Shown here in pieces: positions 1 to 7,673 of a DNA stretch of 22,161 nucleotides. How positions within the stretch are numbered: position 1 is the stretch's first letter; every line of letters begins with the position of its first letter. The notes under the pieces were generated by a model, which searched no databases, was not told the origin of the DNA, and was given only the letters and a program-made list of their open reading frames with translations. A program made the position numbers and the translations under genes. Source of the stretch: Branchiostoma floridae (lineage: Eukaryota; Chordata; Leptocardii; Amphioxiformes; Branchiostomatidae); NCBI RefSeq assembly GCF_000003815.2, contig NC_049990.1, positions 19,735,999 through 19,758,159 on the forward strand, read 5' to 3'.

Positions 1-229
1 AGACGTATAAACAAGGAGTTTTTTTAACCTCCCTGGTATAAAATATTATGCCTTCATGGATAAATTTTAAAGTTGTGGGGCATTGTGAGTCATCCCGAGA
101 ATTAAGTAGTGTTGTGTGTGAAACTTATCATGTTGTTCATGGATTACAGGTTAACCGTGTGTGCTGGCGTTGTGTTGATTTTCCGTAAATCGTTTAAATA
201 AGCATATGTGCGTTACTTCGGATGACCGC

Positions 230-640
230 GGGTGCCCGGCATGGAATCCACACGCGCGGCCTGTCAGTGTTTGATAGGGAACATTGCGCGGAGCGTGGTC
301 CGACAGGGGGCGCTGGCTATCGGCCCACTCGGAGAACAGCAGGAGAACGGCTTATCAGCAGATTAATCTGTTAATTGCGGCGTCCGCGCCCAGACCGGAC
401 GGGTTGGGAGGGACGGGGAGGCGTCCATGCTTTGAGGGACGGCCGGACGCCGTCCCAGGCGTAAATTTGTGGACGCATCGGGACGCTCGAGGACGGGACG
501 CCGTCCGAGGCGACAGGTTGTGGACGCGTCGGGACGCGCGGGAACGCCCTGGACGCCGTAGGGACGTGCGGGACGAGGCTGGACGCCCGTTCCGGGCGTC
601 CCGGACGCGTGGGGACGCTCGCAATTTCACAGAGGACAAC
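230..640. repeat. CpG-rich GGACG minisatellite
   Basis: This GC- and CpG-dense block stands out from AT-rich surroundings. The pentamer GGACG occurs about sixteen times between roughly 395 and 620. Two clear units repeat with a ~51-bp period: 'tggacgcatcgggacgctcg' at 470 and 'tggacgcgtcgggacgcgcg' at 521, each preceded by a related 'gacgccgtcc.aggcg' segment. A third, degenerate unit follows. Open frames across it on both strands are Arg/Asp/Gly-rich and low in complexity, so they are by-products of the repeat. It could act as a CpG island for the TATA-like site just downstream, but no transcript start is proven. Confidence 0.7.
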
Positions 641-657
641 CTGTCATTTCAGCCGTG

Positions 658-664
658 TATAAAA
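658..664 (+). promoter_or_regulatory. candidate TATA box downstream of CpG-rich block
   Basis: The sequence gTATAAAAac lies about 40 bp after the CpG-rich block ends, which is a plausible core promoter for a plus-strand transcript starting near 690. No convincing coding exon follows within 1.2 kb. Chance occurrence in AT-rich DNA, or a promoter inside a mobile element, is just as possible. Confidence 0.25.
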
Positions 665-1205
665 ACTCATCCAGCGCAATACTGCTTGACAATAGAATTG
701 AGAAATTCTTCAAGACAACAATCGGAGTTTACCAGGGATGTTTGCTATAAGTAATAGTTCCGTTTATTAATAGTTCATTGTTCTCCGCAGATCTAATGCC
801 GCAAACATTTCCTCTTTTACAGTATGAACTATCCATTTTAATCAAGTAAACGGAAGATGCAGGTATTCGAAATGAAATTTCAGTCGAAGGAGGATCAAGC
901 ATCGAAAACTCAGTGATTCTAGCTGGCTGCGTCTCTCTTCAGATTTTGCGTTATATATTGCGACGCCGGGTTGAAAAACATTTTAAATAAGTGTGGCAAT
1001 AAAAACTATTGCCATGGCGGGCGCTTTTATTGTTGATAAGTATTAATGATTTTTATAAACTTTTTTAATGATTTTTATACAACTTAAGAAGGATCAGAGG
1101 ACTGATCGAAAGCTTGTTGGTAAGAGCTTTATTCTTGTGTACGGATATAAAGTCTTAAAAATCGTATCATTATGTTACTACCGTCACAGATGTACTTACA
1201 TTCAA

Positions 1206-1875
1206 ATTAATGATTTTTGTTGTAGGTCTATTGTATTTCCTATCGCCTGGCTGTGTGTATGAAGATTGTTTTACGCGATGAATGTTTGTAGGGTATTGCT
1301 GATTTAAGGACGGTCTCTTGTGACAAGTGACAATAATTATAAATGCTAGAGCGTTTATAGGTCTTTAGAATAGACCAACTACCTTGCCCACCCAGCACGG
1401 CGTCACGAAGGATTTTACACTAAAGGCATATGTAGTTGCATCATCCCTTTTGAGCGGAATAATTCGAGAATCGGTTGACGGATCTTCATGTACTACTAGA
1501 TAGCTTCAGACATGCCTTACATAATTAAATGCCAATCACGAAAATCAGGGGCTTATTTGCCTCATTGATGAGGGCAGTTTATAAATACATTGTATTTTCA
1601 TGTTAGAATGCTTAAGAATTTGCCATATGTAACTCTATAAGCCACAATAAAGAGAGAAATATTAGGCTTACTGTTAAGCTAAGGATATATCCGATTGGCA
1701 AATGAGGACCTCGTTTGTAAAATCAATGAGAAACAATTATGGTCACTCGTCACAAGAACCGTCCTTCTTAAGCTTGTTAACAGCAATACCCTACAAACAT
1801 TCATCGCGCAATACAATCGTCATTCATACAGCCAGGCGAAAGGAAATACAACAAACCCACAACAAAAATCATTAA
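1206..1875. repeat. inverted repeat with ~135-bp arms, right arm near assembly gap
   Basis: Arm 1206-1339 is the reverse complement of arm 1735-1875 over nearly its whole length, at roughly 85% identity by eye. Shared landmarks are 'attaatgatttttgttg', 'tgtatttcc.atcgcctggctgt' and 'gatgaatgtttgtagggtat'. The spacer is ~395 bp. Related short pieces occur at 1033-1095 ('ttaatgatttttata' twice, 'cttaagaagga') and at 11424-11452 ('attaatgatttaagggacggtctt'), so this is a dispersed family and probably a non-autonomous mobile element. No transposase frame is present. Confidence 0.72.
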
Positions 1876-1898
1876 TACTTATAAAAAATGAAGAAACA

Positions 1899-2161
1899 NN
1901 NNNNNNNNNNNNNNNNNNNNNNNNNNNNNNNNNNNNNNNNNNNNNNNNNNNNNNNNNNNNNNNNNNNNNNNNNNNNNNNNNNNNNNNNNNNNNNNNNNNN
2001 NNNNNNNNNNNNNNNNNNNNNNNNNNNNNNNNNNNNNNNNNNNNNNNNNNNNNNNNNNNNNNNNNNNNNNNNNNNNNNNNNNNNNNNNNNNNNNNNNNNN
2101 NNNNNNNNNNNNNNNNNNNNNNNNNNNNNNNNNNNNNNNNNNNNNNNNNNNNNNNNNNNNN
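1899..2161. other. assembly gap (run of N)
   Basis: There are 263 undetermined bases. The gap begins about 24 bp beyond the end of the right arm of the inverted repeat, consistent with repeat-induced assembly failure. Any open frame crossing it is meaningless. Confidence 0.99.
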
Positions 2162-2242
2162 ATGAAAAAGTTACCTGTGAAGTGTATATCTTGATATTTA
2201 GAGTAAGTACTCAAATAAATGGCACAATAACTATGTAGACAG

Positions 2243-2262
2243 GTATATATATATATATATAT
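2243..2262. repeat. (TA)n microsatellite
   Basis: About ten uninterrupted TA dinucleotides lie just after the assembly gap. No coding relevance is visible. Confidence 0.9.
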
Positions 2263-2370
2263 TTCATGGAAATGTATACATTCATTTTATAACTCTTGAA
2301 CCAACTTTACCAAGCTATTTACCATTTGACTTGTGAAACATTCCTCATCATTTCTCTTCTTTTTCTACAG

Positions 2371-2461
2371 GGTACTCAAGAAAGACAATCAAAACAATGC
2401 ATGCCAATATTGGAGGTGCCTACTGAAAGCGACCAAGCCTGTCCTTCATGATTACCTCTAG
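2371..2461 (+). CDS. possible terminal exon, unidentified protein
   Basis: A strong pyrimidine tract and acceptor ('tctcttctttttctacag' ending at 2370) precede an open frame of 29 codons ending in TAG at 2459-2461. The peptide starts VLKKDNQNNACQYWRCLL and ends LHDYL. It contains a C-x(4)-C spacing and no known domain. An AATAAA-like AT-rich stretch occurs near 2560. Upstream exons would lie at or before the assembly gap, so nothing can be joined to it. The product is not recognised. It could equally be chance coding potential or a remnant of a mobile element. Confidence 0.22.
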
Positions 2462-2818
2462 ATTGTTCTTATAATTCTTTCTAACTTGACTGGTGTACCT
2501 CAACTACACTTCTGACAGAACATTATGACTTCAGCAATTATGCACTGAGTGATACATAAAAATAAATAATTGCTGCTATCTGTACAGAAACTGCAACAAC
2601 AATTTACCTTATGATAACAAACAAATGACAGATATATGTATCTCTACTTTACATCATTATAAATCAGTACAGAAAAATGACAAGGGATCATGACATAAAC
2701 GTGGTATCAAAATAGAATTTTCTTGTCAGTTCATCATTCCTCTTGTTTTCAGCTGCGAGGTTTTTACTGATTTCGAACACATCAGATGACTTTTCTGCTA
2801 TGACTTTCTGGAAGTGTT

Positions 2819-3013
2819 CTACATTTGTGTGGAGCTGCAATACGATCTAATACTAGTACTGTTGAGTAAGCCACTCGTATCTCTCTTCCGGTTGTTCATT
2901 TTCGTGCTCTGCCTGTGTACATCTTCTCTTGTAGTTTTTTGTGCCTGCTTTAGCTTTGTGAAGCACACCTCCATCCTCTCATCTTGATGATCTTCAGCAA
3001 CTAAGGCCATATC
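2819..3013 (-). CDS. possible minus-strand terminal exon, unidentified
   Basis: On the minus strand a T-rich acceptor ('tctttatttttag', ending at 3014) precedes an open frame that reads DMALVAEDHQDERMEVCF and stops at TAG 2819-2821. It is charged and possibly helical. A second minus-strand frame over the same bases, ending at about 2860, also reads like protein ('TQAEHENEQPEERYEWLTQQ'), so at most one is real, or a frameshift joins parts of both. No family is recognised and no upstream exon was found. Treat it as an exon candidate or decayed coding fragment. Confidence 0.22.
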   Translation of the reverse strand, partial: DMALVAEDHQDERMEVCFTKLKQAQKTTREDVHRQSTKMNNRKRDTSGLLNSTSIRSYCSSTQM

Positions 3014-3328
3014 CTAAAAATAAAGAACATAAAAGAATAAATAAAAAAATGCTTTAAAAATCATACAATTATGCATCTATCCTCTTGCAATATCATGGTA
3101 AAATAACGGTAAGTATGCCTTTTTTGTCCTCCACATACATAAAATATTCCTCTACAAGAACTTTGTAGAATCACTAGAGTAGAAGAACAAAATAATTAGC
3201 ATTATGCCATGTTCGAAATGCGAAACTAGCAAAAAATCTGAATGTACTGTTATGCAGTACTAAGATTTGTATAGACAACAGGCTTGTAAACAGGCCTGTA
3301 ACGTCAAACAGTGATTACACAGATTTAG

Positions 3329-3329
<1 letters not shown>

Positions 3330-3378
<49 letters not shown>
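3330..3378. repeat. (AT)n microsatellite, ~49 bp
   Basis: A pure AT dinucleotide tract. It produces an Ile/Tyr repeat in a spurious minus-strand open frame (3260-3508) that should be ignored. Confidence 0.97.
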
Positions 3379-3380
<2 letters not shown>

Positions 3381-3470
3381 TTTAAAGTATCATCTGTATA
3401 AAACTGAAAAGAATTTACAGCTGATAGATAATGTATACAGACTGTGGGCGCACGCAATGGTACAGTCCAC

Positions 3471-4060
3471 TCCCACCCCAAAGTGTTGTGACCTGCACCG
3501 ATATACACCCTCTACATTTCGTCAATCCTAACGCTCATTTTACTTAAAACTACAAAAACTATACATGAAAATATTCCTTTGGATATATGTTTCAAAAAGT
3601 TCGCTAACTTCAAGAATTGTACGATACTTTTACGATGGAAAATTATGCCCGATCGTTACGAAGCGTTCCCTCCCACCCGATTGCACAGGTAGGTATACAC
3701 CCTCTACATTTTCGTCATTTACGCAAAACTGATCAAAATATAGAAAGAACTGTTCCTCAGAAATTGATGTTTCAATATATCTGAACCCTAGATCGCTGTA
3801 TCTAAAAATTGAACGATTTTTTTACGATCGAAAATAGCCAGCATTTGTGGACCGCACGTTACGAGATGCCCCCCCTCCCACCCAGGCGCTGACTACTTTC
3901 ACTCTACATTATCGTCAATCCTTGCGCTACTTTAAATAAAAACTAAACAAACGATACATGAAACTGTTCCTTAGCATGCACAATTTAATATGTCCGAAAC
4001 CTAGAGTGCTCACTTTACGATTTTTAAGAAAAATTTACGAACTAGAGTTTGGCGACCTCA
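3471..4060. repeat. three-copy ~200-bp tandem array
   Basis: Three diverged units begin with 'tcccaccc' at 3471, 3671 and 3876, giving periods of 200 and 205 bp. Each contains in order 'cactctacatt' or 'caccctctacatt', 'cgtca(atcc)', an A-rich segment with 'atacatgaaa.tgttcctt' or its equivalent, then 'tttacgat.gaaaat'. The third unit runs directly into the end of the element starting at 4061. It looks like a short satellite-type array. No coding frame is conserved between units. Confidence 0.75.
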
Positions 4061-4223
4061 AACCTCCATGAAAATTTAGAGCTTTCGTAAATTTCATGCA
4101 ATTGACTAACACATTAACATAATTTATGCATGGTGTTGTTCATCATTGACTAACGTACACATGTCACAATTATAGAATTCCCATCATCAATCATAAAGCG
4201 GTTTTGCGATTTTTCAATAAATT

Positions 4224-4652
4224 ATGCAAATTAGTTCCTCATTACCATATTTGGTATCTGCTTACATTCCGCCTATCATAATTAACATGTGTTACATTTA
4301 TTGAAGTCCAGTTATTAAAAACAATGGAATTATACAATTCCCTCATTAATAATGCAAATTAAGCCCTCATTTGCATAACATGTATATCATTATGAAAATC
4401 TTTGCCTAAGATACCTGCATGCCTAAAATGGAGGCAATCCGTTGTTCCTTTCTGCAGTTATCCTCTTTGGAGTGTATTGACAAAAACGCCCCTGCAGTTC
4501 CACAATTAAATGTTAGAGGGCTGAAACTTGCTCCACTTTGTCATGGCACTGAAAGCTATCTACCACCTAAATGTCAAGACCATAGCATGTCTGGAACAAG
4601 AGATACATTGAAAAAACTGCTATGATATAATATTCTCATTAATTATGCAAAT
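4224..4652. promoter_or_regulatory. cluster of ATGCAAAT octamers
   Basis: The exact octamer ATGCAAAT, the POU/Oct recognition sequence, occurs at 4224-4231, 4352-4359 and 4645-4652, and in reverse at 4369-4376, all inside the dispersed element. The octamer is part of the element's own consensus ('attatgcaaat'), so the clustering comes from repetition. Binding in vivo is unknown. Confidence 0.4.
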
Positions 4653-5040
4653 GTACTCCAATTTTGCATAATTAGTATCTTATCTTGTACAACATTGTCT
4701 ATGGTACCTACATACTAAAAGTCATGAAAATTCGTTATTCCCTTCTTGAGTAATCGTCTTCAGAAGTTTTTGACAAAAATGCCCCTGCTATCCCAAAATT
4801 AGACGCTAGGGGGCCCAGACTTATGTCAGTTCTTCCTGAGCACAAGAGCTATCTAATACTAAAAAATCGTGGCCATAGCTTGTTCAGAACACCGAGATAG
4901 CAAAACAGGAAGTTGCGCTGCAGTACCAAGGGAAGCCGCTAGGGGGCCCAAAATCTAATCATTTTCAGCTTTCATCACACACTACCAACACACTAAGTAT
5001 GAAACCAATCCACCCAGCCGTTCTTGAGTTATTTTGTTTA

Positions 5041-5041
5041 C

Positions 5042-5072
<31 letters not shown>

Positions 5073-5074
5073 AA
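5041..5074. repeat. (CA)n microsatellite
   Basis: A CA dinucleotide tract with two AAC interruptions just inside the right end of the 4061-5114 element. Confidence 0.92.
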
Positions 5075-5090
5075 CGCGGGGTAAAATATA

Positions 5091-5145
5091 ACCTCCATGA
5101 AATTTCATGGAGGTAAATATAACCTCCATGACATTTCATGGAAGT
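5091..5145. repeat. perfect 24-bp palindrome and its imperfect tandem copy
   Basis: Bases 5091-5114 ('acctccatgaaatttcatgg' plus 'aggt') are a perfect palindrome. A copy with two changes follows at 5122-5145, 31 bp downstream, with the same 'aaatata' linker. This looks like head-to-head fused terminal repeats of the preceding element. Confidence 0.85.
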
Positions 5146-5216
5146 AAAAACTATCTTACCTCGGTCGGAAATGCCCGATTAAGGGACGATGCCTCCGCCG
5201 ACCCGCAGGAGGGTTT

Positions 5217-5460
5217 GCATGCTCTTTTACGTAAGGCGTAGGCAGCCTATTTTATTTCCCGTAATTCGGAGGGAAAACCATCTTATGAATATCTGCGTAA
5301 TTCGTAGCGAGGTGACCAAATTTAGCGTAATTGCCTTCCTTGATTTTGCGTAATACGTAGGGGGTTCTTCTGACTTCAGCGTATTAATCGTTGTCGGGAC
5401 CCCCCATGCAGAACCTCCCGCGGAAGTTTCTGCCGAGCGCGGAAGAAGGGGCATTTGCCG
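5217..5460. repeat. dispersed repeat with 'cgtaattcg' motifs, copy 1
   Basis: From 5217 the sequence 'gcatgctcttttacgtaagg' aligns with 17371 'gtatgctccttcccgtaagg'. The match continues through 'aggc.gcctattttatttcccgtaattcg.agggaa', at roughly 80% identity over 60 bp and then weaker. The unit contains reiterated 'cgtaattcgtag' or 'cgtaatacgtag' motifs. A 75-codon minus-strand open frame here has no support beyond being open. Confidence 0.6.
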
Positions 5461-5960
5461 GACGTTCCGGAAAATATCTCATCGAGTTTAGCACCTATGT
5501 TAAAGCCATTAACAGTGTATTAAGACAACAAAATTCACTTTATTTTGGTGTATAGCATTTGTGTTTTGGTGCAGGGATTTTTGAGGTATCGCCTGAGAAA
5601 GTGGCAAGACCAGTTGTTTACCCCTGTTTCGGCGGGGTCAGGTCACGTGACTGAACACGGGCGGGCGGGGCTGTAGAAAAATTCCACAAATGCCTGCGGA
5701 ATTCCTAGAATTCTTGTGAAACGGTTGCTCACTATAATGTTAGGCGGGGTCCCTGAGACGCCCGCCAAAAAACATTAAAAAACTTTGACCTACACAATGC
5801 TTATTCATCGGAATTTTCCAGAAAAACTATGTAGATATTTTCATGCGTTGCAAAATGATAGTGAGTGCTATGGTTTTTAAAACACCGCAACTTTGTTCGG
5901 TTTATTTGTGTTTGTCGGTTTTTTTTTTTACAATTCACAACGATCTATTTAACTAACTCA
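5461..5960. other. no recognisable feature
   Basis: Mixed-composition DNA with no exon, RNA gene or clear repeat that I can support. Confidence 0.6.
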
Positions 5961-5968
5961 ACAATGTT

Positions 5969-6053
5969 AAAGTCCATTCTGTCGCCTTTGAGTTGATACC
6001 AAAGTTCAGTGCCAGAGTCCATTTTTCGCCTTTCTGTTGATACCAAAGTTCAC
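5969..6053. repeat. 45-bp tandem duplication
   Basis: 'agtccattctgtcgcctttg' at 5971 recurs as 'agtccatttttcgcctttct' at 6016, both followed by 'gttgataccaaagttca'. There are two adjacent copies about 45 bp apart. Confidence 0.85.
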
Positions 6054-6245
6054 TTGCTAATTGATCGTGGTACAAACAGGTACGGCCACATTTGGAGACT
6101 CCCACTGTTTCTCATAACAATTTTTTTCGGGCTCAAAAGTCAGTTCGAAGATTAAAAAAGGAGTTCAAAATAAGTAGACCTCATTTCTTCATTGTTAGCA
6201 GAACTTGGGACAACACAGATCTAACAAGATTGTACAGGTATGTGG

Positions 6246-6465
6246 GAGTGACGTTGCACCTTAACGACCTCAACAAGAATAATAGATTTGAACTGTTGTT
6301 TCCAACCTAACAGATACTGTTGTCATTGCAAACTTTAGTGTGGCAAAAAAAGCCATCGCGATGATGAGTATGAGTGACGTTGTTCCTTAACAATTTCTAA
6401 TGAACTCAACAAAAACGTAATATTTGAATTATTGTTTCCAACCAAACAAATACTGTTGCCACAGC
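6246..6465. repeat. 126-bp tandem duplication
   Basis: 'gagtgacgttgcaccttaac' (6246) and 'gagtgacgttgttccttaac' (6372) start two units that both continue with 'ctcaacaa.aa', 'atttgaa.t.ttgtttccaacc' and 'aa..acaaatactgttg' or its equivalent. The unit overlaps a 72-codon open frame (6092-6310) whose end is therefore repeat-derived, so I do not call it a gene. Confidence 0.75.
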
Positions 6466-6469
6466 AATC

Positions 6470-7513
6470 ATATCACAGTACCTATTCATAGCAGTAGGTT
6501 AATTACTGTTAGATATAAAGGCAAACGTTGTAGAGCTTTTGTTGAATAGTAATGAACAGTCAGGTGTTTGTTTGTAAACCTGGTAGCTGTGTGTGTGTTC
6601 TCCATTGAAGCAAGGAGGTTCCAGACCCTTTGTCGTGGCTACAACTGGTACGTACATTTTCGACCTACTGTCTCAATTATGGGGACAAATTGAGACGACA
6701 ATTGGCGAAATGTTTGGGTTCTTACCTAGCAGGGTTTTCTTTTTTCTTTAGATCTATCATCATTCAGGTTTAGCCACAAGTCTGAAACTGTGTGAAACTT
6801 CAAGGTCTCATAACACAGTATTTATCCGCGACCCCCGTCCCCAAAAGTAGTTCGTGTTAAAATAGTGCCCCGTATTTATTCTTCCGTGCACAACAGCGAG
6901 GTGGAATCTGTGGTGAATAGTAGAGGAATACATCGGTGTTCATACTGTATAAGTTGGATTACGTTGGCGGGAATTTGCGCCTTGATACGGTTACCGGCAC
7001 TTCCTGTTCGTCTCCTGCAGTTCCATGACCTCCGCTGGGGGTCAAATCAAAGTGTCTTTTATAGAAAAACGAGCAGGCAAATCTATGCTCATTTTCAGAT
7101 ATTTTGTAGGTTTTACCCTCGACTTCAACATACTAAATTCTTGTAAATTGTATCTGCAACACCCTGCTATAGGTTTTGAGTCGTCGAACTACCTCACTTT
7201 AGGGTCCTTAACCATGTAAATCCCAATAGGCGAAAAACTGTGTTCTAAGACCTTAATGCGACATGAAAGTTAGACTGGAAGAATAGCTGGCAACATAATG
7301 TTTGACATTGTTGTAATAGCTAAAAGTGGATCTGAATAAAGTCAAAGTCAAAGTCAAAGCACCCCCTCCCCCTCTGGATAGGATTAGATAAAATAATTGG
7401 TTGATATCTCCTGACTTACCTATCCATAAATCTATACCAAAGTTGATTGTGATTGTTCTTTTTATTCTAATTAGCAGCACAACGCGTTTTGGGGAGAAGG
7501 ACCCTTTGTGACC
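6470..7513. other. upstream region of the sulfotransferase-like gene, nothing firm
   Basis: No exon is supported. It holds a (gtcaaa)x3 tract at 7341-7358 and an inverted CCAAT ('attgg') at about 7397. No convincing TATA box lies near the start codon at 7514, and the 5' UTR limit is unknown. Open frames at 6865-7219 have no recognisable content. Confidence 0.5.
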
Positions 7514-7624
7514 ATGGAGGTATTCACAGTGGCTACAGCCATTACAGCTCTAAGTGCAGCTGTCGCCATCGTAGTCTACTTCTTCCTGTCTCAGATGACT
7601 ACACAGTCGTCGTCTTGGAATAAG
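7514..7624 (+). CDS. exon 1: start codon and signal anchor
   Basis: The ATG in 'gaccATGg' has a good vertebrate-type start context. It encodes 37 residues with a hydrophobic stretch 'VATAITALSAAVAIVVYFFL' followed by a polar, Ser/Thr-rich stem. That is the layout of a type II Golgi signal anchor. The exon ends AAG|GTTTGT in phase 0. An upstream in-frame GTG at 7508 is not needed. Confidence 0.68.
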
Positions 7625-7639
7625 GTTTGTTGGATCTTT

Positions 7640-7673
<34 letters not shown>

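Larger units (their letters stand above)
4061..5114. mobile_element. ~1-kb dispersed repeat element with inverted ends
   Basis: The left end reads 'aacctccatgaaaattt' (4061) and the right end 'tttcatggaggt' (ending at 5114), so the termini are inverted copies. Inside are two diverged ~290-bp units: 'gacaaaaacgcccctgc' near 4480 matches 'gacaaaaatgcccctgc' near 4770, each followed by 'gttagagggc' or 'gctagggggccc' and then 'gaaagctatcta' or 'agagctatcta'. Reverse-complement copies of the same sequence occur at 16225-16690 and 17270-17345, and a degraded direct copy at about 13695-13775. No transposase is encoded, so it is a non-autonomous element or an old fragment. Confidence 0.65.

Noticed and set aside
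284-754. 156-codon open frame at the left edge
   Set aside because: It is Arg/Asp/Gly-rich because it reads the GGACG minisatellite; the opposite strand is open as well.
1695-2238. Open frames crossing the N run
   Set aside because: Undetermined bases cannot show an open frame; the sequenced part of one is the arm of an inverted repeat.
3260-3508. 82-codon minus-strand open frame with an Ile/Tyr repeat
   Set aside because: The core is the (AT)n tract; the flanks have no coding signal.
6092-6310. 72-codon plus-strand open frame
   Set aside because: Its second half is one unit of the 126-bp tandem duplication and the other unit is not open in the same way.
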